This document shows positions 1-8,249 of a stretch of 64,000 bases of DNA, in pieces. The stretch comes from Enterocloster aldenensis. Lineage in GTDB: Bacteria > Bacillota > Clostridia > Lachnospirales > Lachnospiraceae. The translations under genes and the position numbers were made by a program. The notes beneath the pieces were generated by a model that worked only from the letters and a program-made list of their open reading frames with translations, did no database searches and was not told where the DNA came from. The DNA lies in the NCBI RefSeq assembly GCF_003434055.1, contig NZ_QVEX01000001.1, positions 497,824 to 561,823 on the forward strand, given 5' to 3'. Numbering within the stretch: the first letter of the stretch is position 1; the number at the start of each line of letters is the position of its first letter.

Positions 1-100
1 TCTATACGTCTGCAAGCCTTAACACCATATTTAATCAATCTTCCGTTAATCCTCTTTTTACATTTTATCATCTAAGACAAGCGTTAGCAACATGAAACAA

Positions 101-1513
101 TCATAAATCCACATCCAGCGTGATGCCTGTCCGCAACAGGATCTGAAGTTTATTTTTAGATATCACGCGTATCTCCCGGACCATCTGACGTATGAAAATG
201 TTATCAAACGCCTTTCCTGATTCTTTACCCCCCTATCCATGATCCGGCTGATTTCCCCATCCAGATACATGTAGCCTTCCCTTACTTTCGCCTGCTCCTG
301 TATACTTTCCTTCCTCTTCTTTAATTCCGTTATCTGTAATCCCAGCTTCCGCATCCGGTCGCCGTACCAGGCCTCACAACCATCTTCCCTTGCAGCCATG
401 CCCACATAGTCCATAAGCTGGTCACGCAGTTCATCTATGGTCTTATCAATCTCATCCCCTGTACAGGCCCCTCCCACAACCTTAGCAGCCCGGAGGATAT
501 CTTCCTTTACTCCTTTTAAGAAGTTTCCTTCTTCCTGGTCAATTGACAGGCTGTGCAGCTTTCCCATGATTGCTTCCTGTACTACCCCTTCTTTTAATGT
601 AGGCGATTCATGGCAGCGTTCCGTACCATATTCCAGACGGTTGATGCAGCGCCATACGATTACCTTCCTCCCCTTTTTTGCCCAGGTAGTCCGCAGTGAA
701 TGTCTTCTGCAGGAGCACGTCCCCCATGATTTTTTCGTTGGTCAGTATGTTGTAGATGGTACCCGTACTCCATGTTTTCTTACCTGTGGCGGTCTCTATT
801 CCTGCGTCCTCCAGCCTGTGCCTGATTCCTTCCAGGCTGTCCCCGTCCAGGAACCATCGGGCCATGCTGCGGATGACCGCGGCTTCCTCCTCCACGATGC
901 ACATCTCCCCATCTGATGCCTTCCTGAATCCATAGCTCCTCTGTCTTGTGGATTCCCCTTTCTCGAACTTCCTTGCATAGCCCCACTTGACGTTGGTGCT
1001 GATGGCCCGGCTCTCCTCCTGGGCCTGGCTGCTCAGGATGGTCAGTATCATTTCCGTTGAGTCATCCAGGGTATTGATGTTCTCCTTCTCGGAGTACACA
1101 CTTACCCCTAGTTCCTTCAGATGCCGGACCGTGGATAGGGTGTCCACCGTGTTCCTGGCAAACCGGGTGATTGATTTGGTCAGGATGAGGTCTATCCTTC
1201 CTTTTTCACATTCCTCCATCATCCGCTGGAAGTCCTCCCTCCCCCATCTGCTGGTTCCGCTTATACCCTCGTCCGCATAAATCCCGCAGAATTCCCAGTC
1301 CGGATTCTTCTGGATAAGGCCTTTATAATACTCCGTCTGTGCGTCATAGGAATGATACTGGCTATCGTCATCCGTGCTGACACGGCAATATGCACACACC
1401 CGGATTCCCCGTATCTGGTATCCTGTATGTTCCGGTATGGCCTTTGGAATACATAATACTTCCGCCACTCGCTGTGCCTCCTTTCCTGCGTTTTCAACAA
1501 GACACATTACCAC
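101..1513 (-). pseudogene. Large serine recombinase, broken by deletion and frameshift
   Basis: The N-terminal part (608-1513) has a resolvase catalytic domain with YCRVST (nucleophile Ser) and a Recombinase domain. The reading frame then fails. Near 630-640 another frame continues with the second half of a zinc ribbon (IVWRC..., ...GTERCHESPT) and a coiled coil, so the first half of the zinc ribbon (roughly 60-70 codons) is missing and the join is out of frame. A second frameshift near 215 separates the coiled coil from the usual C-terminal end, which reads FDNIFIRQMVREI... to a stop at 101-103. Intact relatives integrate and excise mobile elements by serine chemistry. This copy should be inactive. 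It suggests that 1-5 kb is the remnant of a former element. Confidence 0.85.
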
Positions 1514-1559
1514 ACTTCCTGCACCATATCAAGTATCAGTTCTCATATTTCCCAAATTT

Positions 1560-1709
1560 TCATACAACATGTTGGGAACATATCCTTTGGTACTTCTGTA
1601 GGACCATGTCGTAAATGACAGGGTCTATCATCCTTTTGTGCAGCAGTTCGTCCAGTATCTTCTGTACTTCCCTGAAACGCAGGTATTGTAGCAGTTCAGT
1701 TGTTTCCAT
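1560..1709 (-). CDS. Small hypothetical protein upstream of the recombinase remnant (49 aa)
   Basis: A 49-codon frame starts at ATG 1709 behind a good ribosome-binding site (GGAGGAAAT) and ends at 1560. The protein (METTELLQYLRF...) is charged and predicted helical. It reads in the same direction as the recombinase 50 bases downstream, an arrangement common for small accessory ORFs of serine-recombinase elements. No function can be assigned. The main support is the start signal and position. Confidence 0.5.
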   Translation of the reverse strand: METTELLQYLRFREVQKILDELLHKRMIDPVIYDMVLQKYQRICSQHVV

Positions 1710-2786
1710 ATTTCCTCCGGGAATACCCTATTTCCACCTCACGGATATCCTCATGCGTATACCTTTGGAGCCGTCATGGAAATGCCCGTCCTTTACCCTA
1801 CCACCCATCCTGGCATCGTTCAATCCCACATCCATGCAGCTGGCCCAGGAGGACTTCTGCATGGTCTGACATTGAAACCACCTTCTTTCTGTTACATATT
1901 AGTGCTTCTATTTGATACTAATCCCCGAGGCATGTCCAGAAGGATGCCTGGACAGGGCAGCCAGTCCGCCTGCCTGCGGCTGACAGGCATCATAGGAATC
2001 CCACCTCCTCCAGGTTCTCCGGAGGCCGCCCTCATTGCGTGGTCCCCAGCCAAGGGGGCTGTGACTGGACGGAAGTATCATTGTCAGCTACCCGGGGCAT
2101 GGCGATTCAACCCTGCTTATGGTTGATTTAGAGTCAGGTATGTGCCGCTCCTTCCTTAAGATGTAACACACCTCCATGGACAGGACCATGTCCTGCAGGC
2201 AGTCATCGCGCCCCCCTCACGTCGCTTCCGTTCCTCACGACCGGACAGCCAAAGTAACGGATTGGCTGGTCATACCCCTATCCTCCCCTTTTCTTTCTCC
2301 CAAAAAAATCCCCCTACTTCTAGAGGTAAAAAATAGGCCTCCTGATAACCGCAAAAATTCAACTTCGTCAAAATACATATATAACTTTAGTTACTTTTAC
2401 CCAGTTTTTTGCACTGGCATCGCCTTTACTTGATTTTTTTGCCTTGTTTTTTCCATCCCAAACAAAAAGCCGCCATATAATATGACAGCAACGGTAGGGG
2501 GGGTACCCCAATCTTGATTCAATTTCTATTGTTAAAATCAATGCTTATTTAAGGCATAAGCCATCCTATTTTACCTCTGGGCGTTTCAACCCCTCCTACA
2601 CATCCCCCACAGTTTGTCCTCTGGCATTTCCACTGCGGCTACCGGTCCGTCCTTATGAATGACCCTGGACATCAAAGGCTTCCTCCTCCATGCCCCGTAC
2701 CCTTGACATTTATATCCGTTTTCTCCAGACAGACTGATACATGGACATCCAGGTGGCCGTCATTTGATATGACGGCCACCCTAAAA
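1710..2786. other. Intergenic stretch without convincing gene
   Basis: About 1.1 kb with many short frames in all directions but none with a credible start signal and recognisable product. A 44-codon minus-strand frame (about 1735-1865) lacks a ribosome-binding site. The stretch looks like decayed sequence of the same accessory region as the broken recombinase. It ends at a strong inverted repeat (2752-2780). Confidence 0.5.
2752..2780. terminator. Strong 12-bp inverted repeat, possible terminator
   Basis: GGTGGCCGTCAT (2752-2763) and ATGACGGCCACC (2769-2780) pair perfectly around a 5-base loop, just downstream of the minus-strand gene ending at 2787. No clear T-run follows on the minus strand, so intrinsic termination is only probable. 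Confidence 0.5.
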
Positions 2787-3071
2787 TTATAACATCATAT
2801 ATCCTGAATCATCTTCATCAACCGTATCCCACCCCCCCCCATCCTCATACAGATGACACATCCCATTCCCGTCCAGCATTCCATCGATACAGCCCTCTAT
2901 CGCATCCCTCTGTTCCATAGTAATTTCATTCATCCAATGATCCATCCGTTCGTTTAGCCTGCGGTCTGCATCCCTCTCTTCCTGTGTCTTTCCTTCCTGC
3001 CACCGGTTCACCAGCCATTCCACCCTGTCCGCTATGATATCCTCGCACTGTTCCCCCATACGCCCCTTCAT
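2787..3071 (-). CDS. Hypothetical acidic protein (94 aa)
   Basis: The start was placed at ATG 3071 because AAGGAGGAG lies five bases upstream. A longer frame to 3167 has only a GTG and no such signal. The protein is highly charged with many Glu, Asp and Trp residues, is predicted mainly helical (about residues 5-60), and has an acidic Gly/Asp-rich tail. No family was recognised. It lies beside the broken TPR/PIN gene and the recombinase remnant, so it is probably accessory. Confidence 0.5.
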   Translation of the reverse strand: MKGRMGEQCEDIIADRVEWLVNRWQEGKTQEERDADRRLNERMDHWMNEITMEQRDAIEGCIDGMLDGNGMCHLYEDGGGWDTVDEDDSGYMML

Positions 3072-3387
3072 CGGCTCTCCTCCTTCCGCTAACACCATAT
3101 CGGATATCCTGGCGGAAGTCCATATCCATATGTCATAAAAATCCTGTCCTAAATACGGCAGAACCACCTACAGGGTGTACCTTAAAATCCTCCATTTTAC
3201 TTGTATTTCCGTACTCTCCATGAGAAACCGGCCACCTGTCAGGTGACCAGGCATCCAAACAGATGCACCTCCCTTTAATCTGCACACAAATCGAACGGGG
3301 AATACTGTTTGATTTATGGCTGCGAATGTGAAGTATCGATATTGGTTGTCCTTATACAAAATGTAGAATTTTTCATATTGGGCCGAT
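3072..3387. other. Gap downstream of the TPR/PIN pseudogene
   Basis: About 315 bases. A 109-codon minus-strand frame (3168-3497) overlaps the end of the TPR/PIN gene in another frame. It has no ribosome-binding site and a composition unlike a normal protein, so it is probably a shadow or a frameshifted tail of that gene. Confidence 0.4.
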
Positions 3388-4848
3388 TTAGCCATATTTA
3401 TTGTGGTATGGTCTATTTCTCCATTCCGTTTTAGATAATTCCAAGATAATAGGTACAACAAAACCATTATCCACATAGTGTCTAAGAAGTGACACAAAAT
3501 TTATATTTCTTATCTTTGTGTACGTAGCCAATTTACGGAAAAACAAATCATCGCATAACAGAGTCGCCTTTTCTTTAGCAGACAGAACAAAAGCATCTAA
3601 ATGAATTACGTGCAAACTTGCTGCTGCCATTAACTGCTCGCCATCTATATATTCCCCTACTTTGTATCCGATTCTTTCATCATCAGAAATTGATATGGTT
3701 TTACAGTCTGTACAAAAATCAATAATTCTTTCCCATATTTCTACATGTGCCAAATCATTTTTAATCAAAGTGAGCTGGTTATCTACATTAACCAACTTTC
3801 CAGGCGACACAAGACTTATCTGCTTTGCCGTCCTATATCTCTCTGCAAAGAAACCCATATATGATCCTGGCAAGAGCAAACTATCTTTTACTGCAGTTAG
3901 TACATTCAACCAGTTCATGGAACTCAGTAATACCATTGTTGACAAGGACGGAACATATTTTTGATTTTCCTCATCCTCATATATTGGATATCCTGTATAA
4001 AACGCATGATCCTTTGCGTGTAATAGCATATTTAATGCATCAACATATCTGTCGTAATCACCATTTTTGAACGAATCAATTGGTAATCCTATTTCATTTT
4101 TCTTAAAGTGATAGAGATTCAGCAATTCCTCTTTTTGTTCTGTTCTATCCGTCATAGACTTTATTTTCTCGAATAATTCTTCGGGCTTTTCTGAGGATAA
4201 TACCATAACAGCTCCATCAAATTTATCTGGATGCTGATTAATCTTTTTAAAAATGAACCCTGCTGCAAAATCAGCTCTTGAACAGATCTTTGTGATTTTA
4301 AAATTAATTCCGCCAATTTTTAGTACTTGTTTTAACCGGCTACCCTGAATTTTTAAGAACAATGGATTACTCGATGTTATATGTTCAATATCCATGCTTC
4401 GATTATTTATATCAGAAAACTCACTCTCCGAATCGAGACATAATACCTTAATCTCAGGATGTCAAGAATCCGCAGGATTATTTTCTTCAAGCGTAACCAC
4501 AGAATTCCCTTTTACTCTTTCTGTTTTACTCTCATCATGGTATCTGTTGAGGTTTTGATTATAATACCCAAAATAACTTTTATAGATTTCATAATCCTCC
4601 GTATCATTCAAGTAATAAAGTGCCTTATATGCATATAGGTCGGCCTCTTCTGTTCTCCCCAAACGCAACTTTGCAGATGCAACAGCCATACAATAGTAAG
4701 GATTAGTAGAACTACTCAATGCATGTATATATGGAGCATATGCAGCGTAATCTGTTTCATTACTTTCAAAAAGCATAGCAATAATATTCTTAGCCATAGC
4801 AAATTGTGCCCATGTAATGTTTGGATAATGCTTCTCTGTACTTGCCAT
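3388..4848 (-). pseudogene. TPR / PIN-like domain protein interrupted by one in-frame UGA
   Basis: Two frames, 4462-4848 (helical TPR-like repeats) and 3388-4395, are the same reading frame separated by one TGA (4462-4464) and 22 open codons starting HPEIKVLCLDSESEF. The second part has no ribosome-binding site at its ATG, so the two were one gene of about 486 codons. The C-terminal third (LDAFVLSAKEKATLLCDD, ...FRKLA) resembles the end of a PIN-like nuclease fold with paired acidic residues. The start at 4848 follows AAGGAGAGG. The gene is more AT-rich than the chromosomal core. A single nonsense mutation is the simplest reading. Stop-codon readthrough cannot be excluded. The PIN assignment is inference from motif shape. 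Confidence 0.6.
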
Positions 4849-5296
4849 GCACAAACCTCTCCTTTTTTAATAATTCTTATTTCATAACTTTTCCGAGCAA
4901 TGCCAAATAGCTGTCTACCACATCATAAATTATACTCTCACCGCTAATAGCATAAAACGCTCTCTTTCGCAGTGAATCTTTGCATCACCAACACCTTTGA
5001 GCTCTATCGTATCCATAAATCATTTTATTATTAATCTTAAATCCGTTTAATATTACACCAAAATACTCTTCTGTTTACAATCTTATGGCTTGAAGAAGAA
5101 TAAATAAAAAAGGCTCCCAGCTCTACTCCTTCGGCCATTATTTGTTCTATATTTATAATAACTGTATACACATTACAGTCTATTATCTGTGTATATAGTT
5201 TCTTTTTCCCTAACATTTTTAACGCTATATACACAATTAAAACAATACCCCATTTTAGGGAAACCTATAAACACACGATTTACTAGCAGAAGAACG
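4849..5296. other. AT-rich gap with gene remnants
   Basis: No complete gene is convincing. On the minus strand about 35 codons ending at 4877-4879 (...LRKRAFYAISGESII...) read like the tail of a lost gene just upstream of the TPR/PIN gene. A 65-codon minus frame (5037-5234) has no clear start signal. An 11-bp perfect inverted repeat lies at its far end. Confidence 0.4.
5188..5235. repeat. 11-bp perfect inverted repeat
   Basis: TGTGTATATAG (5188-5198) and CTATATACACA (5225-5235) are perfect complements separated by 26 bases. The role is unknown: a regulatory dyad or the edge of a decayed element are both possible. Confidence 0.45.
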
Positions 5297-5327
5297 AAAA
5301 AGCCCCAGGAGACTCATCTCCCAGGGC
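5297..5327 (-). terminator. Rho-independent terminator of the hydrogenase gene
   Basis: On the minus strand GCCCTGGGAGA pairs with TCTCCTGGGGC across a TGAG loop, followed by TTTTTC. It lies 24 bases past the stop of the hydrogenase gene. Confidence 0.85.
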
Positions 5328-5350
5328 CAAGGCATCTAAACTACCATAGC

Positions 5351-6802
5351 TTAATGCCGATGCATCGAAAACCCATCCATCGGATACTTCTTCAGGTTCT
5401 CCAGCACGCGCCTCTCCTCAGCCGCACCAATCAGCTGGTCCCTTGCCTTCTTGGCTTCCACCTCGGTCTTATGACGGCTGGGTCCGCCTACGCAGCCGCC
5501 CACGCAGGCCATGCCTTCCACGAAGTCCTCAGGAAGCCGCCCCACCTTCATGAGCAGCAGGGCTTTCTTGCACTCGGCGGCCCCGTTGCAGCGGGCAACC
5601 TTGATGTCGGTGCTCTCTTCCATCTCTTCCAGGCACTGGAGCACGGCAGCGGTAACGCCTCCGCCGTTGCCGAAGCGCTTGCCGAACACAGAGCTTTCCT
5701 GGTAATCGTTCTCGGCGGGCTGCAGTTCCACGCCTTTGGCCCGCATCATGGCGCGGATTTCCCCAAAGGTCATGGCATAGTCAGCGTTGCCTTCTATGTT
5801 CAAATCCAGGCTTTCGCTTTTTTTGGCAATGCACGGTCCGATGAATACGGTTATGGTTTCCGGATTCTGGCTCTTTATCATCCTGGATACCGCGCACATG
5901 GGAGATACGGTTGTGGACATATTATCCAAAAGCATTGGGAAATGCTGCTTAATCATATTGACGAATGCAGGACAGCAGGAAGTGGTCATCTTCTTGCCTT
6001 CCTTGTGGGCCTGGGCCCACTCCTCAGCCTCATAGGCAGCCGTCATGTCGCCGCCCAGCCCTACTTCCACCATATCCGCGAAGCCCAGCTGCTTAAGGGC
6101 TATCTTCCAGCTGGCCATGGTGATATCAGGCCCGAACTGGCCTTCGGTGGCAGGAGCCACCATGGCAACCACACGTTTTCCAGCCTTAATCAGGCGGATT
6201 ACGTCCACCATGAAGGTCTTGGAGCCAATGGCGCCAAAGGGACAGCTGTGGATACAGGCGCCGCACTGGATGCATTTCTTCTCGTCAATCACGCAGATGC
6301 CGTATTCATCATATGTAATGGCGTCCACAGGGCAGATTTTCTTACAGGGACGCTCCAGATGGGCAATTGCATTATATGGGCAAGCCTGGGAACATTTGCC
6401 GCACTCCTTACATTTGGCAGGGTCAATATAGGCGCGTTCGTGGCCCATGCTGATTGCCCCGAAATTACAGGAATTCTGGCAGGCCTTTCCCATACACTTG
6501 CGGCAGTTGTCGGTTACTATATAGGAAGCAATGGGACACTCCTCGCATGCAGCATTGATGACCTGCACCACATTGGAGGTGTCTTTGCCGGCCGGACACT
6601 TGCCCTCTGCCAGGCGCACCCTCTGTTTGATGATTTCCCTTTCCTTATAGATACAGCAGCGGTAAGCTGCCTGTGGCCCCGGTATCATGGAATATGGAAT
6701 CTCGCCGCGCTTCTCTTCCAGATTTCCATCCCATGCAGCCTTAGCCACCTCATAGAGAACATCATGCTTCAGACGCAGGATAGTCGCATCATTGGTTACC
6801 AT
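5351..6802 (-). CDS. [FeFe] hydrogenase, group-B type, catalytic subunit
   Basis: This 483-residue iron-only hydrogenase reduces protons with electrons from ferredoxin or oxidises H2. All three H-cluster motifs are present: TSCCPA (274-279), GPCIAKK (322-328) and MACVGGCVGGPS (431-442). The N-terminal half has several Cys clusters: a CEEC/CRKC region (about 87-112) and ferredoxin-like 4Fe-4S motifs near 131-141, 153-157 and 177-187. The Ala after TSCCP and the GPC in motif 2, in place of MPC, fit group B rather than the classical group A enzyme. The start at 6802 has GGAGGAGAAG directly upstream. The gene is monocistronic with its own terminator and a long leader containing a Rex-like site. 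Hydrogenase maturases are not in the window. Confidence 0.9.
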   Translation of the reverse strand: MVTNDATILRLKHDVLYEVAKAAWDGNLEEKRGEIPYSMIPGPQAAYRCCIYKEREIIKQRVRLAEGKCPAGKDTSNVVQVINAACEECPIASYIVTDNCRKCMGKACQNSCNFGAISMGHERAYIDPAKCKECGKCSQACPYNAIAHLERPCKKICPVDAITYDEYGICVIDEKKCIQCGACIHSCPFGAIGSKTFMVDVIRLIKAGKRVVAMVAPATEGQFGPDITMASWKIALKQLGFADMVEVGLGGDMTAAYEAEEWAQAHKEGKKMTTSCCPAFVNMIKQHFPMLLDNMSTTVSPMCAVSRMIKSQNPETITVFIGPCIAKKSESLDLNIEGNADYAMTFGEIRAMMRAKGVELQPAENDYQESSVFGKRFGNGGGVTAAVLQCLEEMEESTDIKVARCNGAAECKKALLLMKVGRLPEDFVEGMACVGGCVGGPSRHKTEVEAKKARDQLIGAAEERRVLENLKKYPMDGFSMHRH

Positions 6803-6849
6803 CTCTTCTCCTCCTCGTTATGAGTACCTGGCGCTGTGCCGGCAGACCC

Positions 6850-6932
6850 TGACGGGCAGGTCCCGACGGACATATCCTATGAGCAGGTCCACCCGGACAT
6901 AGCCTGACGGGCAGCTCCACCCAGACATAGCC
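6850..6932. repeat. Three imperfect tandem repeats of about 27 bp in the hydrogenase leader
   Basis: Units beginning GACGGGCAGGTCC (6850), GAGCAGGTCCACC (6881) and GACGGGCAGCTCC (6906) each end in GACATA. They lie between the Rex-like site and the hydrogenase start, so they are probably transcribed as part of its 5' leader. Function unknown. Confidence 0.6.
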
Positions 6933-6995
6933 GTCTGACGCCGCCCGGCGCATTTACACCGGAGGGCCCAAGTACCTGCCTGGCACGGCACTAGA

Positions 6996-7013
6996 TTGTT
7001 AATTTTATATCAA
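6996..7013 (-). promoter_or_regulatory. Rex-like operator upstream of the group-B hydrogenase
   Basis: TTGTTAATTTTATATCAA matches the clostridial Rex consensus TTGTTAA-N4-TTAACAA at 12 of 14 fixed bases. On the minus strand it contains a TATAAA that could be the -10 box of the hydrogenase promoter. It differs at three positions from the site at 10681-10698. Binding by Rex (an NADH/NAD+ sensor) is inferred. Confidence 0.5.
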
Positions 7014-7070
7014 CACCTGAAAATCTACTATATTTGTACTGAAAATGCAAGTATTTAATAAGGTACAATC

Positions 7071-8249
7071 CTAATAATAGGTTACCACCACGGTCTTTCC
7101 CATCTCTTCTATCACACGTCCCAGCTGTTCCACCAGGTTCTGGCGGATTCCCAGGTCAAATGGCAGGCCCGGATTCTGGTATGCGCTGTTGATTGCTTTT
7201 CCCACATAGAGATGTACCTCGGTACAGTCCTCAATCAATACCTTGGCCACCATGGAGCCGCCGTTGGGCTTATCCAGTTCCTGGAAAAACTCCTCGGACA
7301 CAGTCTCATTCTTCACATACCGGCGCAGCAGCTGAAGCACACGGTTCAGCGTCAGCACGCCCTCCGTAACCAGGTCCACGCCGTCCATATAAGCAATGGG
7401 CGGAATCTCCGGGTCCACATAATCCAGGGATACATCCAGCTTTTTCCCCAATACCCTGGACACAATGGTGGCGCTGGTACCGCCGCACACAATGGTCTTG
7501 GCATTGGAATCCGCCATGAAATCGTGGACCATCCGCACATCGTCCTCCGGGTTGCGGGCCGGACCGGTCATCAGATGCACCGGCTTGCTGTCGATGATGC
7601 GCATGCAGGCCACCGTTGTATCGTCCCCCGGCCTGAACTGGTATAGTTCATCGCATGCCCTGCTGATGGAGGCGGCCAGACGCATGGCGGATACAGTAAG
7701 CGGATACTGGCGCACCGCGTAATCCGCAATATCCTGCCACAGCCATCCAAAGTTTAACAGCTCGCCCACGCCTGCATGGATGGTCCCGTCACTCATGAGA
7801 ATCAGGGCGTCGCCCTTCTGTACCTTGAACCTGTATTCGTTAATCTCCTTGCCCTGGATGACGCGCACATTCCTCGGTATCTCCATGAGCCTGCCGTCCC
7901 GTATGAAAATGCAGCCCGGGTTGTCATATTCCACCAGATAGGCATCACCGTTATGATACACCTGAAGGATGCTGAAGGTGGAATATGCCACCTGCCTCAC
8001 CTGGCAGATTGGGAGTGTCTCACTGATGGTATCCACACATTCCTCCAGCGTGGCGCCGTTAAGAAACATGGTTCCCAGTATCTTGGAAGTCAGGGTGGAC
8101 AGAATATTGGCTTTGACGCCGCTGCCCATGCCGTCGGCCAGGATCATGATGTTGGAATCCGCGGTCTGAAGCAGTTCTACCTTGTCTCCACAGAGGATTT
8201 CGGTATATTTATTCAGGCTTTTATAAGCAACATCCACTGTAATTCCCAT
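7071..8249 (-). CDS. SpoIIE-family (PP2C) serine phosphatase of the sensory hydrogenase
   Basis: The 392-residue protein has PP2C metal-binding motifs ADGMGSG (near residue 38), MSDG (near 153) and GDDTT (near 210). It therefore probably dephosphorylates a Ser/Thr-phosphorylated partner such as an anti-sigma-type protein. Its ATG shares one base with the stop of the upstream sensory hydrogenase gene, which shows translational coupling. Hydrogenases of group C with PAS domains are commonly encoded beside SpoIIE-like phosphatases, so the pair is read as an H2 or redox sensor (first gene) and signal output (this gene). The C-terminal 150 residues have no recognised domain. Its target is unknown. 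Confidence 0.85.
   Translation of the reverse strand: MGITVDVAYKSLNKYTEILCGDKVELLQTADSNIMILADGMGSGVKANILSTLTSKILGTMFLNGATLEECVDTISETLPICQVRQVAYSTFSILQVYHNGDAYLVEYDNPGCIFIRDGRLMEIPRNVRVIQGKEINEYRFKVQKGDALILMSDGTIHAGVGELLNFGWLWQDIADYAVRQYPLTVSAMRLAASISRACDELYQFRPGDDTTVACMRIIDSKPVHLMTGPARNPEDDVRMVHDFMADSNAKTIVCGGTSATIVSRVLGKKLDVSLDYVDPEIPPIAYMDGVDLVTEGVLTLNRVLQLLRRYVKNETVSEEFFQELDKPNGGSMVAKVLIEDCTEVHLYVGKAINSAYQNPGLPFDLGIRQNLVEQLGRVIEEMGKTVVVTYY

Noticed and set aside
437..1614. Several plus-strand frames over the recombinase remnant
   Set aside because: They mirror the minus-strand recombinase and have no start signals or recognisable products.
4462..4464. Selenocysteine at the in-frame UGA
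   Set aside because: No SECIS-like hairpin was recognised after the UGA and PIN/TPR proteins are not known selenoproteins; a nonsense mutation is simpler.
5189..6823. A 544-codon plus-strand open frame opposite the hydrogenase gene
   Set aside because: It is antisense to a gene with all H-cluster motifs, is His-rich and shows no domain; the length comes from the codon bias of the opposite strand.
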